A program made the position numbers and the translations under genes. From JBNGOQ01 sp050589645 (GTDB taxonomy: Bacteria; Bacteroidota; Bacteroidia; Flavobacteriales; Flavobacteriaceae): DNA of 64,000 bases. A model generated the notes under the pieces. The model was not told where the DNA came from. It made no database searches and worked only from the letters and a program-made list of their open reading frames with translations. Numbering within the stretch: position 1 is the first letter of the stretch; each line of letters opens with the position of its first letter. Location of the stretch: NCBI RefSeq assembly GCF_050589645.1, contig NZ_JBNGOQ010000003.1:620001-684000 (forward strand). The letters run 5' to 3'. This document shows, piece after piece, positions 50,201 through 58,216 of this stretch.

Positions 50201-53200
50201 ATCATCGCGGATACCACCTTCCAGTTTGAGGTCTACGACAGTCGGGGATGCCGTACGGAATCCAATGTAGTGACCATTACTCCGCCCGAGACCATTGCGG
50301 GTACGGCTACAGGAACGGATACCGTATGTGGTGATCTTACCAGCGGTACGGTTACCGTTACAGCTGATACGACCCAAGGTGTACCCCCGTACGAATTTAG
50401 TAATGACGGTGGGCTTACCTTTAGTACACAAAATGTATTCTCCGGATACGCTCCGGGCACCTATAACGATTTTGTGGTGCGCGATAGTAGGGGATGTACA
50501 AGTCCGATACTCTCGGCCACTATTGGTACCAGTCTGCCGGTTGATGCCACCGTCGCCGTCACGGATGCCGTTTGTGCCGCGCCTACTGTGGCCGGTAGTA
50601 TAGATGTTACCAATGTAACCAACGGCACGGCCAATTTCACTTACACCCTTGAAGATATTAGCGGGGCCGTTATCGCTACGGTAGGCCCCACGGCAAGTAC
50701 TACGGCCAACTTCCCCAATATCCCTATAGGTACCTATACCGTGGTTACTACAGATGCCACGGGATGTGAGGACAGGGATATCGTTAACGTTACACAGAAC
50801 GTGCTGGACCTGGTGCCGATATCGACACCTCCCTTGGATTGTACTTCGGTATTTACCTTTTTAGTGGATATTGTTGGCGGAACTGGACCCTATCAAATTG
50901 GTCTGGTAGGTAGCCCTTTGGGACCACCCAATGTAGATGCCGATACGCATGATTTTACGGGGCAGGTGGCCTTTGGCGTCACCTACTTTGTACAGGTAGT
51001 GGATGCCCTGGGCTGTACCTATATTGAACAAATTGATCCCATACCGGCTCCTAGTCCTGTGGCGGTCACAGCAACGGCTACTACGGCCTCTTGTGATGTG
51101 GCGGGGAACGGGGTGATAGATTATCAGGTCACCGGAATTACGCCCAGTCCGGCGGACTTTACCGTTACCTTGCAGAATACGGATACAGGAGCAACGGTTG
51201 CAGGGCCTGTGGTGTTTAACAATGAGCCAATTCCCTATAATGGTTCCTTTACCAATTTGGCTCCTGGAAACTATCAAATCATTGTACAGGACACCAATAC
51301 GAGTTGTAATGGAAGCACCTTGGTGAGCATCACCCAGGACATTCCTTCGTTGATCGTGGACAGCAACGTGCCCGCTACCTGTAATGTGGGCGCCTTGGTT
51401 ACCGTTAGAGGTGCCGGGGGAACCGCTCCCTATGGCTTTGCCTTTGTGCCCACAGGGGATCCGGCTCCTACGGTATTCACCGCACAGACCACCTATGAAA
51501 TTGCGGGGCCCTATCCCTCGGACTACGACTTCTATATAGAAGATGCCAGTGGATGTACCAGTTTTAACACGGTAACCGTAACTGAAGGCCCGGGTGTGCC
51601 AACACCTACTGTGGATGTAGTGAACCAGTGTACGGCTGTAGCCAATTATACGGTAAACGTAACCGCTCCACTGACCTTGCCGACCGGACTACCGGAAGAC
51701 ACCTTTCAATACGACATTGGAGGCGGTTTCCAGGACAGCCCTAACTTTACCGTTCCCAACCCGGGCGACTATACCATCATTGTAAGGGATGGTAATGGAT
51801 GTACCAATTCGGTGTTGGCCAGGGTATTTGATTTCTTCGCCATTACCGCAAGTGCTACTTCCGAGCCTACCTGTAATGCCGGTGATGGAATTATTACCGT
51901 GAACACATCGGGTGGTAGTGGTAATTTCCAATTTGACCTGGACGATGGTGTCAATCCCGTTGTTACCCAGATCAATGACCCGGTCTTTATCAATATGCCC
52001 CCCGGAAGCTACACCATCTTGGTGACGGATTTGGATTCCAACACCGCACCTTTATGTACCGATACGGCAACAGTGGACGTGACTACGGTGAACACGCCGG
52101 TCATTTCCGCCACACCATCAGACGATATTACCTGTAACGGGGCCAATGACGGTACCATTTCGGTGGAACTGCTACCAGGCTCGGATACGGATACCCCGTT
52201 TACCTTTACCCTGTACGATGGGGGTACCGCAACTGTGGTTCAGGGTCCGCAGGCCACGGCTATTTTCGATAATTTAGGCCCTGGCACCTATCAAGTGGAG
52301 GTAACCTCCAATAGAGGTTGTACCGATCGATCCGGGGATATTGTGATTGTGGAACCTACCGTACTACAGCTCAATACCGCCAATACAGAGTTCACCTGTG
52401 ACCCCAGCAATAACCGCTTTAGTACGGCGACCATTACGGCCTTTACCGATACCAACGGCGATGGAACGGGAGTTGCTACGGGAACGGCGCCCTATACCTA
52501 TAGTATGAACGATGGTACGCCGGCCTTTGATGGTACCAACTTCCAGGTAAGCAACGTCTTTGAAGTCATTGATAACGGTTCAACGCAAAATATCATCATT
52601 ACCGCGCGTGACCAGAATGGCTGTGAGGAACAGGCAACGGTAATCCTAAACCCACCGTCCGATCTTACCTTTAGTTTTAATGTCAACCCAATTAGTTGTG
52701 ATACGGATGGGGTAAGCGTTAACCCTGGATCCATAGATATTATTATAAATGAAGGTGCCGGTAATTACGATGTGGAAATCCTTCCACTGGGCACCGAACC
52801 GGCCAGAAATTCCGGAGGAACCGATCGGGTTACCTGGGATATCAGTACCCCCGGGGATTATATTTTCGCGGTCACCGATATTGGCAGTGGAGGCTGTACC
52901 TACCTTACTCCCGTAGTAAACATGCCAGAATACAACAACATAGAGGCCATAATTGCCGAGGTGACACCTGTAACCTGTTTTAACGGGAACGATGGGGAGA
53001 TCAGTATTGTTATCAACAACTATAGCGGACAATACAATTATGAGGTTTTCTCAAGGGATAACACCGGTGTGGAGACCACTACTGGGGTTACTGGAAGTTT
53101 TGATACCAATGCGCCCATAAATACCCCTGAAATTATTGGCGGCCTTCCCGCAGGAAATTTAGTGGTGTATGTGGAGGCATTGGACGATCCGTTCTGTGAT

Positions 53201-55579
53201 ACCGTAAGTAATGCGACTACCGTAAGACAACCGGATAGGGCCCTGACAGTCCCTTTACAGCAGACAGCTGAAGTAACCTGTGCCCTCCCAGGATTGGGTG
53301 AGATAACGGCTACCGGCGATGGGGGTTGGGGCAGTTATGAATACCAGCTTATTGCACCCGATGGTATTACCATACTTCAGGACTTCCCAAGTACCAATAG
53401 TATTTTCTCTGGCCTGGATGCCGGTACGTATACGGTAAACATTAGGGATGCCCTTGGATGTCCTACGACCAACACCATAGACCTATTGTTGCCCGCCCCG
53501 ATTTTTGCGGATATTCAGGTGGTGAATCCATTACGTTGTAACAATGATAATGATGGTTCCATCGAGGCCTTCAATATTACGGGCGGTCAGGGACCTGGGA
53601 ATTACCTTTTCCAGCTGAACAGATTGGCAGATGGTTCTACCAGTGGACTGCAGACCACGCCCACCTTTACCAACTTGTCTGCGGGCGACTATACCATTAG
53701 CGTGTTTGATGGATGGGACTGTAGTTATACTACCATACCTATAACCATCGCGGATCCAGAGATAGTGATTGCCGAACTCATCGAGGTATCCCCTCCAGGT
53801 TGTGGTGATGTAGGTATCATGGACCTTACGGTCACCAATCCAGAGGCAGGGGTAAGCTATTTCTTTAGAAGGTCGGGCACCGCAGATCCCTTCCTACCTT
53901 TTGATGCCGCAGATCCCTTGGCTACTACGGTAAGGATTCCAGAAGATATTACGATCGATCCGGGTCCTTTCCAATACGATGTTCAGAATTCCAACGGATG
54001 TCCGTCGGAAACGTCGAACCAGATATCCCTTGACCCAGCAGCTCCTTTGGTGATTTCATTGGACTTGACCAATGCCACCATCAATTGCGCGGGAGAAGCC
54101 ACCGGTATCATCCGTTCCGAAGCATTTGGAGGTATAGGCAGCTATGTTTATGTGCTGGTAAATAATGATCTTGGTGGAATACCTACAATCCCTACAGCAG
54201 GCGATATTGTAAGAAGTCCGCAAGCCTCAGGTATCTTCAGGGATCTAGGTCCCGGAACCTATTGGGTATATGCGCAGAGTGGTGGCTGTTCCGCCATTTC
54301 GACCCCAATAACCATTGTTGATCCACCACCATTGGTACTCGACTATTTGGAAGCGGTACCTGTGAGTTGTAACGGGGATGTGGATGGGCAGATTATCATT
54401 GAAGCCAGTGGAGGAACCGGCGTAATCCGCTACTCCATTTCCGATACCCTGAGCGAGTTCTTTGAAGGGGATGACCCTGCCAATCCAAATAGGAAGACCT
54501 TTACGGATTTAGCGCCGCGGAGCTATGAAATCATTATCCAGGACGATTTGGGCTGTACGATCACGGAAGTGGTCACCATCACGGAACCTATGGAACTCGT
54601 AGCGGGAATTGCAGATTCCACTCCCGAAATTTGTTTGGGAGAAGGCAACGGTACGGTCACCCTACAGGTCAATGGAGGTACGGCACCGTATTATACCAGT
54701 GTCAACTCTTCCGATGATGCCGACTTTGTACAGGACAGTACCTTCTTCTTTGACAATTTGATGGGTGGTGATACCTATGTCATCTTTGTTCGGGATTCAC
54801 AGGGTTGTGAGACCAACGTAATCGTACAGATAGGCGTAGGTGTGGAATTGTTGCCCGAAGCGCTAGTAGAGTACGGTTGCGACGGTATTTTCCCCAATAG
54901 CACGGCTACGATTAATCTACAGGATACCAGTCAGATTCCCGATCTGTTGTTTGCCCTTGATCCTTTGGATCCAACAGATGCTGTATCGGCCTTGGCAGGT
55001 ACGCAGCGTACCTGGGGCGATCTAACACCTGGAGACCATACGGCTTATGTGTACCATCAAAACGGTTGTGTTGCATTCGTGGACTTCACCATAGATGCTT
55101 ATGATCCCCTGACTTTGGTAGCGGAAAAAACCGGACCCAATGAAATTACGGCTACGGCGCAAGGTGGCTTTGGAGGATATGAGTATTTCTTCCAGGGCGA
55201 ATCTACGGGAGACGTGAATGTATACACGCTTAATATGGACGACAGTGTTACCATCATGGTCATCGACCAGAACGGTTGCGTTGCGTCTATAACCATGCCT
55301 TTTAATTTTACGGGAATGTTGGAAATACCCAATTTCTTTACACCCGATGGCGATAACAACAACGATGTATGGTTCCCGGAAAACAGGGATTTCTTCCCCA
55401 ATCTGGAGGTGAAGATATACGACCGCTACGGTAGGGTAGTGGCCATACTGGATCAAGTATCCCATTGGGACGGGACCTATGACGGAAGAGAAGTGCCTTC
55501 CGGTGATTACTGGTATGTGGTCAACGCCAACGATTTGGAAAAACAACAATACGTGGGCCACTTTACCCTATACAGATAG
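47219..55579 (+). CDS. Giant SprB-repeat surface protein with type B gliding-motility/T9SS C-terminal domain
   Basis: A 2,786-residue protein. A signal peptide (about 1-27, LLYAALLITLSAICTSALA) is followed by a unique N-terminal part (to about 200). Then come a long series of ~80-residue SprB-type beta modules, each built on a CxGxxDGxI opening, a GGxxPYxYS strand and an LxxGxYxVxVxDxxGC close (roughly two dozen). The last 86 residues (2701-2786) begin LEIPNFFTPDGDNNNDVW and end YVGHFTLYR. This is the type B sorting domain that directs export by the type IX secretion system. It is likely a surface or secreted adhesin linked to motility, like SprB, which it resembles in architecture, not necessarily in role. 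No SprF/PorP-like gene is adjacent. Confidence 0.93.
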   Translation: MLSKKLRHLLYAALLITLSAICTSALANTKVYELIAGITSVIEEKVSEYDISTTGEASTTFDAFSTVGTAKGNTAAVNAAMFMTIIQGADEEVVCPNDGSTVAKFFLCGVSDVRTLSLSQSGSSYQWQKLDASCAPSVLDDCTNTTNSCYNTVGTGATYDLDSGGEFRVRVDSGQYFYFKSSLNPLDPQLIHDDIQCGNPGRVEITNVPAGYEYSLNNSAGPYQDDPYFDISTPGTYMVWVRLKNVSASACLFPSNSVTVLNLNMSVVVTANDILCSGELGSIDVVVSGVPGFYTYRLIKAGVTVDTFGPDASDTYSFASVSPGTYSIRVETNNCTELVTLDDNGVPIEIGNGISPLAVSATASDSFGCGAASVDVTVDTSGGTAPYRYSLDGGTTFSATYDPTAIFTVNSSGTYPILVEDANGCRKDASIDVLDIPPPIFNVIPEDANCGGANDGRITVDVTSGFGYNLEFSVDNGANFQTSNVFSGLAPAAYDVVVRYQQGTFVCTSAPVSVAVGTPSTITGTATPDIVPSCTNETGGQISISGVSGGTGPYEYSIGAGFSATTVFTNLGVGTYTPQIRDANGCVESLPAIVFNALNKPTDLDFTVSSIDCITSTASVTLAVTDGTAPYTYEIIAPAGSVINNGANPVFTSLGLGTYTFRVTDSANCSYDENFAITDISSIGATAQQTQVVRCVGESNGEGRFLVDGFNTTYSYSIDGGPVSTGQTAGIIPLTGLAAGSYVISVTDEDTNCTDTATLVIEEPAVAFAIDNLDITAMSCQNGNIGSVTINTLGGWGGNRYTLIQPDASVRGPKNGRTFSNLSQAGLYQVSVTDANGCTITDSFTLTPLDSPVLTIDAATDYCYDNVDAASIVVNASLGTAPYQYRINGGTLGGSNSFGGLTPGTYTVEVVDANDCRDDVTVIIEPEVIASAVILTELNCGGPDARIRVNISNGYTSGGNYDYYEVSINGGPYSSTTTNIAGNFFIYTIPNDGSIIADTTFQFEVYDSRGCRTESNVVTITPPETIAGTATGTDTVCGDLTSGTVTVTADTTQGVPPYEFSNDGGLTFSTQNVFSGYAPGTYNDFVVRDSRGCTSPILSATIGTSLPVDATVAVTDAVCAAPTVAGSIDVTNVTNGTANFTYTLEDISGAVIATVGPTASTTANFPNIPIGTYTVVTTDATGCEDRDIVNVTQNVLDLVPISTPPLDCTSVFTFLVDIVGGTGPYQIGLVGSPLGPPNVDADTHDFTGQVAFGVTYFVQVVDALGCTYIEQIDPIPAPSPVAVTATATTASCDVAGNGVIDYQVTGITPSPADFTVTLQNTDTGATVAGPVVFNNEPIPYNGSFTNLAPGNYQIIVQDTNTSCNGSTLVSITQDIPSLIVDSNVPATCNVGALVTVRGAGGTAPYGFAFVPTGDPAPTVFTAQTTYEIAGPYPSDYDFYIEDASGCTSFNTVTVTEGPGVPTPTVDVVNQCTAVANYTVNVTAPLTLPTGLPEDTFQYDIGGGFQDSPNFTVPNPGDYTIIVRDGNGCTNSVLARVFDFFAITASATSEPTCNAGDGIITVNTSGGSGNFQFDLDDGVNPVVTQINDPVFINMPPGSYTILVTDLDSNTAPLCTDTATVDVTTVNTPVISATPSDDITCNGANDGTISVELLPGSDTDTPFTFTLYDGGTATVVQGPQATAIFDNLGPGTYQVEVTSNRGCTDRSGDIVIVEPTVLQLNTANTEFTCDPSNNRFSTATITAFTDTNGDGTGVATGTAPYTYSMNDGTPAFDGTNFQVSNVFEVIDNGSTQNIIITARDQNGCEEQATVILNPPSDLTFSFNVNPISCDTDGVSVNPGSIDIIINEGAGNYDVEILPLGTEPARNSGGTDRVTWDISTPGDYIFAVTDIGSGGCTYLTPVVNMPEYNNIEAIIAEVTPVTCFNGNDGEISIVINNYSGQYNYEVFSRDNTGVETTTGVTGSFDTNAPINTPEIIGGLPAGNLVVYVEALDDPFCDTVSNATTVRQPDRALTVPLQQTAEVTCALPGLGEITATGDGGWGSYEYQLIAPDGITILQDFPSTNSIFSGLDAGTYTVNIRDALGCPTTNTIDLLLPAPIFADIQVVNPLRCNNDNDGSIEAFNITGGQGPGNYLFQLNRLADGSTSGLQTTPTFTNLSAGDYTISVFDGWDCSYTTIPITIADPEIVIAELIEVSPPGCGDVGIMDLTVTNPEAGVSYFFRRSGTADPFLPFDAADPLATTVRIPEDITIDPGPFQYDVQNSNGCPSETSNQISLDPAAPLVISLDLTNATINCAGEATGIIRSEAFGGIGSYVYVLVNNDLGGIPTIPTAGDIVRSPQASGIFRDLGPGTYWVYAQSGGCSAISTPITIVDPPPLVLDYLEAVPVSCNGDVDGQIIIEASGGTGVIRYSISDTLSEFFEGDDPANPNRKTFTDLAPRSYEIIIQDDLGCTITEVVTITEPMELVAGIADSTPEICLGEGNGTVTLQVNGGTAPYYTSVNSSDDADFVQDSTFFFDNLMGGDTYVIFVRDSQGCETNVIVQIGVGVELLPEALVEYGCDGIFPNSTATINLQDTSQIPDLLFALDPLDPTDAVSALAGTQRTWGDLTPGDHTAYVYHQNGCVAFVDFTIDAYDPLTLVAEKTGPNEITATAQGGFGGYEYFFQGESTGDVNVYTLNMDDSVTIMVIDQNGCVASITMPFNFTGMLEIPNFFTPDGDNNNDVWFPENRDFFPNLEVKIYDRYGRVVAILDQVSHWDGTYDGREVPSGDYWYVVNANDLEKQQYVGHFTLYR

Positions 55580-55605
55580 TATTACAATAACAACAGCTCA
55601 AATGG

Positions 55606-55640
55606 AAAAAGGACACTTCATCATGAAGGTCCTTTTTTTT
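55606..55640 (+). terminator. Rho-independent terminator of the giant SprB-like gene
   Basis: AAAAAGGAC and GTCCTTTTT-type arms with an inner CTTCA/TGAAG stem (one unpaired A) form a hairpin starting 27 bp after the stop. It ends in eight T residues at 55633-55640. Confidence 0.85.
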
Positions 55641-55750
55641 TATTCTTTTTCTCTATAACTTCGAATACGTTGAATGTTTATGGCCGTGGTTTTTTTCGTT
55701 TGACCTATGGGGCATCTATATGTAATGAACAACTGTTTAACCTTAACGTT

Positions 55751-56326
55751 ATGAAAACACTTCAAAACTTCTTTGATACTTTTGGAGAACTATCTTCCGA
55801 TGAAAAGTTTTATTTAGCGAACCAATTTGAGGAAACGCATGTAAAAAAGGGCACACCTCTATTTGAGGAAGGAGAGGTCGTGGACCGCATTTATTTTATC
55901 GGGGAAGGTATTCTGCATCATTTTAACTACAACGATTTTGGGGAAAGGAAAACACTAGACCTGCACGATGGTCCCTGTTTTTGCACGGATTTGCACAGTT
56001 TTTCGGAAGGAAAGCGCTCGGAGGAGTCCTGTGTTGCCCTTTCGGACAGCACGCTTTATGTTTTGACAAAGGCCAGGTACAATGCCTTGATCAACTCCAA
56101 TATAAAATGGAGCAATTTTGTAAAGGGAATAATAGAACGGACCTTGATCAAAATGCTGGACCAGGTAAAGAACACCGCGAACAAATCGCTCGAAGAACGT
56201 TATTTGGAATTGGTAAGGACCAAACCGAAAATTATCCAAAATGTATCCCTGCGGGTCATTGCGTCCTACCTGGGAACTTCCAGGGAGACCCTACATCGTA
56301 TCCGCAGAAGACATCTGGTGGCCTAA
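55751..56326 (+). CDS. Crp/Fnr-family transcriptional regulator
   Basis: The ATG at 55751 gives 191 residues. The upstream 27 codons of the open frame overlap a probable untranslated leader and lack family similarity. A cyclic-nucleotide-binding-like beta-barrel (about 15-120, GTPLFEEGEVVDRIYFIGEGI) is joined to a C-terminal helix-turn-helix with VSLRVIASYLGTSRETLHRI. The effector pocket residues for cAMP (the RxS arginine) are not obvious, so the ligand is unknown; flavobacterial members are usually called Crp/Fnr family. It follows the giant gene's terminator, so it has its own promoter. A 12-bp palindrome lies just downstream. Confidence 0.87.
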   Translation: MKTLQNFFDTFGELSSDEKFYLANQFEETHVKKGTPLFEEGEVVDRIYFIGEGILHHFNYNDFGERKTLDLHDGPCFCTDLHSFSEGKRSEESCVALSDSTLYVLTKARYNALINSNIKWSNFVKGIIERTLIKMLDQVKNTANKSLEERYLELVRTKPKIIQNVSLRVIASYLGTSRETLHRIRRRHLVA

Positions 56327-56347
56327 TTTCTTAAAATTTTGTTAGTG

Positions 56348-56359
56348 TGTCATTTGACA
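56348..56359. promoter_or_regulatory. Palindrome TGTCA-TT-TGACA, candidate Crp/Fnr-type operator
   Basis: Two perfect 5-bp arms around a 2-bp centre lie 22 bp after the Crp/Fnr-type gene and 91 bp before the SRPBCC gene. It could be a binding site of that regulator for its neighbour. Inference only; no second copy was found in the window by eye. Confidence 0.35.
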
Positions 56360-56450
56360 TAGTTTTTTTGGGATAAAGTATTGAATTTTATATGGGACCA
56401 TAATATGGGTCCTGCACCTTGTACAGGAAGTAAAATTGAACACTATATCC

Positions 56451-56933
56451 ATGAAAAAGACATTTATTTTTTTATCGCTCTTCGCTAGCGTTTCACTCTT
56501 CGCACAATCGGAATCAAAAGAAAAAAGTTTTAAAAGTACAATGGAAGTCAAGGCTTCGCCCCAAGAGGCCTGGAATACGATAACCGATGTGGCCCAATGG
56601 AAACATTGGGACAACCGTATTGTGGATGTGAGATTTCCGGGACCCCTGAAAGAAAAGGGAACCGGACAGTTGATTACAGACGATGCAAAGGTGGTAGAGT
56701 TTAAAGTGACCGAATTGGAGGATGCACGGATGTATACCTATAAGCATAAGCTTTCCTCTGGGGTGGTGTACACCAAAAGGATGGTTATGGCATCGGATAC
56801 GGGCACCAGCATTTCCGAGGAAGTGTGGTTTAAAGGAATGTCGCGTAAAACGTTTGAAAAATATTGCGGTTCGGACTATACGGCACAGATAGCACAAAAA
56901 TTGGAGCGCCTTAAAGCCATGGTGGAGAAATAA
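56451..56933 (+). CDS. Exported SRPBCC-superfamily protein
   Basis: The ATG at 56451 (MKKTFIFLSLFASVSLFAQ) gives a 160-residue protein with a typical signal peptide ending at AQS. The mature part has the SRPBCC/START-like helix-grip start VKASPQEAWNTITDVAQWKHWDNRIVD, central strands, and a long C-terminal helix (YTAQIAQKLERLKAMVE). These folds bind hydrophobic ligands; periplasmic location and ligand are inferred, not seen. It lies 124 bp downstream of the Crp/Fnr-type gene and ends at a clear terminator. Confidence 0.85.
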   Translation: MKKTFIFLSLFASVSLFAQSESKEKSFKSTMEVKASPQEAWNTITDVAQWKHWDNRIVDVRFPGPLKEKGTGQLITDDAKVVEFKVTELEDARMYTYKHKLSSGVVYTKRMVMASDTGTSISEEVWFKGMSRKTFEKYCGSDYTAQIAQKLERLKAMVEK

Positions 56934-57088
56934 CGGAAATAGAATGGGCACAATGAAAATAGGTGTAAAGGCCGGGCAAAGTGCTCGGCTTTTTTGCTAT
57001 CACCCATTTGGAGGAAAGAAAAATGCGGTTTTAGAACAGGCGTAAAGAAATATTTTATAAAATATTATAATATCTTTCAGCAACTGCG
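56934..57088. other. Intergenic stretch between the SRPBCC gene and the tRNA promoter
   Basis: Contains the SRPBCC terminator (56971-56995) and then an AT-rich stretch with no open frame of note (57000-57088). The gene-free stretch continues through the tRNA fragment to 57274. Confidence 0.6.
56971..56995 (+). terminator. Rho-independent terminator after the SRPBCC gene
   Basis: GCCGGGCA (56971-56978) pairs with TGCTCGGC (56982-56989, one G-T pair) around the loop AAG, followed by six T residues. Confidence 0.88.
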
Positions 57089-57096
57089 TATTTTTG
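57089..57096 (+). promoter_or_regulatory. Candidate -7 box of the tRNA-Pro operon
   Basis: TATTTTTG matches TAnnTTTG exactly and lies about 50 bp before the first tRNA-like sequence. A -33 TTG is not clear. Confidence 0.45.
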
Positions 57097-57118
57097 CCAT
57101 CCGTTTATAGAGATTTGC

Positions 57119-57213
57119 TTTTGACATATTAAAATTTACACCGTTTCGGGGTGTAGTTCTCCTCCGCTTTGGAAAAAGCTGCGGCGAACAGGCTCCGCCC
57201 GGTTTATCGCGCC
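57119..57213 (+). pseudogene. Partial, interrupted copy of the tRNA-Pro(TGG) 5' half plus its leader
   Basis: Bases 57119-57156 repeat 57247-57284 exactly over 38 bp, covering the leader and the first 10 bases of the tRNA. After 41 unrelated bases, 57198-57213 (CCCGGTTTATCGCGCC) resumes similarity to the tRNA D-arm with one extra T. The anticodon arm, variable loop and 3' acceptor half are missing, so no functional tRNA can form. Confidence 0.7.
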
Positions 57214-57274
57214 ACGGCGCTGCCGGATTCCAGATTGGGATTTGGTTTTTGACATATTAAAATTTACACCGTTT

Positions 57275-57349
57275 CGGGGTGTAGCGTAGCCCGGTTATCG
57301 CGCCTGCTTTGGGAGCAGGAGGTCGCAGGTTCGAATCCTGCCACCCCGA
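57275..57349 (+). tRNA. tRNA-Pro (anticodon TGG)
   Basis: A 75-base cloverleaf. The acceptor stem CGGGGTG pairs with CACCCCG. The anticodon stem CCTGC/GCAGG encloses TTTGGGA, giving TGG. The T-arm has the GCAGG / TTCGAAT / CCTGC pattern. Discriminator base A; CCA is not encoded. The preceding leader is repeated upstream at 57119. Confidence 0.93.
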
Positions 57350-57403
57350 CAAAATGTAGCGTAACTTTTATTGGCTACGATACCTTGACGAAAATTGATT
57401 TTT

Positions 57404-57478
57404 CGGGATGTGGCGCAGTCCGGTTAGCGTACACGGCTGGGGGCCGTGTGGTCGCAGGTTCAAATCCTGTCATCCCGA
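57404..57478 (+). tRNA. tRNA-Pro (anticodon GGG)
   Basis: A 75-base cloverleaf. The acceptor stem CGGGATG pairs with CATCCCG. The anticodon stem CACGG/CCGTG encloses CTGGGGG, giving GGG. The T-loop is TTCAAAT. Discriminator A, CCA not encoded. It lies 54 bp after tRNA-Pro(TGG), likely on the same transcript. Confidence 0.93.
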
Positions 57479-57592
57479 CAACCAAGATGTCAAACGGCAT
57501 CAAAATAGAGCTAATTGTATGAAATTCAGAAGATTGAATATTTTCCGATTTCATATGATTAGCTTTAAAATCAAGCAAAAAGAGACCAAAAA

Positions 57593-57612
57593 GGTGACCT
57601 AAACGGTGACCT
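57593..57612. repeat. Direct repeat GGTGACCT just beyond the tRNA genes
   Basis: GGTGACCT occurs at 57593-57600 and again at 57605-57612 (12-bp period). The surrounding bases show no gene. Its place between tRNA-Pro(GGG) and a broken gene makes it a possible recombination remnant; the sequence alone does not prove it. Confidence 0.45.
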
Positions 57613-57639
57613 GATTTTTGTTACTTTTACAGGGACTTT

Positions 57640-58092
57640 TCAATTTTTTTCCGCGACAATTTGACTTTCGTTTATTACACATTTCGTAACACGAAAAACG
57701 AAAGACATGGGAACCCGCCAAATATCTTTTCTCTCCGCCGGTAATGCGCTCCCAGGTTTGGGTCGATCAGAATTAAAATATACCCATTTGCCATTTTTGG
57801 AAAATACGGGATGATAATCCGTGAAAACACTTGAAAATGGCACTTCTTTTTCACAGCACCAGCTGCCGTCTTCATATTGCCATTGGAAAATTCTGAAATG
57901 CGGCTTTCCATTTGTCGCTATGATCTCAGTTGGGCGTGAGAGCAGTAAAAATCTTTTTTTCGGATGGAGGGCAATTCCATTACCGACAGTCATTCCCTCT
58001 AATTTTTCTATGGTAGTTTCATTGTAAACCGAACAGCCTCCTGACGATAATAAAATTGACATAAAAAAAAGAACCGCAATACTTCTGATCAT
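57640..58092 (-). pseudogene. Truncated TolB/PD40-like lipoprotein gene fragment
   Basis: An open frame of 150 codons. A lipoprotein signal (LLSSGGCSVYN) leads to the opening of a propeller-type PD40 (WD40-like) domain: GNGIALHPKKRFLLLS, FRIFQWQYEDGSW and DYHPVFSKNGKWVYFNSD. After IWRVPMS the expected further blades (family members run ~280-330 residues) are missing; instead about 22 unrelated residues lead to a stop. The break falls about 57700, inside a nested inverted repeat at 57665-57704. Probably a 3'-truncated gene; a genuine short protein cannot be excluded. Confidence 0.6.
57665..57704. repeat. Nested inverted repeat at the break of the lipoprotein gene
   Basis: Outer arms CTTTCGTTT (57665-57673) and AAACGAAAG (57696-57704) enclose inner arms TTTCGT (57682-57687) and ACGAAA (57691-57696). 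This gives a cruciform-like structure exactly where similarity to PD40 lipoproteins ends. Confidence 0.6.
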
Positions 58093-58216
58093 ATGACATA
58101 ATTTAATATCACAATTTTCCTGAATTCAATCCTGCTTTGGGATAAATTGGAGGTCACTTTCCTGCAAACGAGCTTCTTGTTAGGACAAGCAAGCTGCACC
58201 TCTTGTTGTCGACGGT

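Noticed and set aside
49682..50431. 249-residue minus-strand frame inside the giant gene (and others at 48296-48841, 52646-53032)
   Set aside because: Shadows of the repetitive SprB modules on the other strand, with no start signal or family features.
47219..55579. Possible CRISPR-like or tandem DNA repeats in the giant gene
   Set aside because: Repeats exist at protein level and are divergent at DNA level, and a single open frame covers all of it.
57375..57578. 67-residue minus-strand frame containing GMTGFEPATTRPPAVY
   Set aside because: It is the antisense reading of tRNA-Pro(GGG); this peptide is a well-known spurious annotation across genomes.
57408..57602. 64-residue plus-strand frame
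   Set aside because: Starts inside tRNA-Pro(GGG); only its tail could be a remnant, and nothing supports translation.
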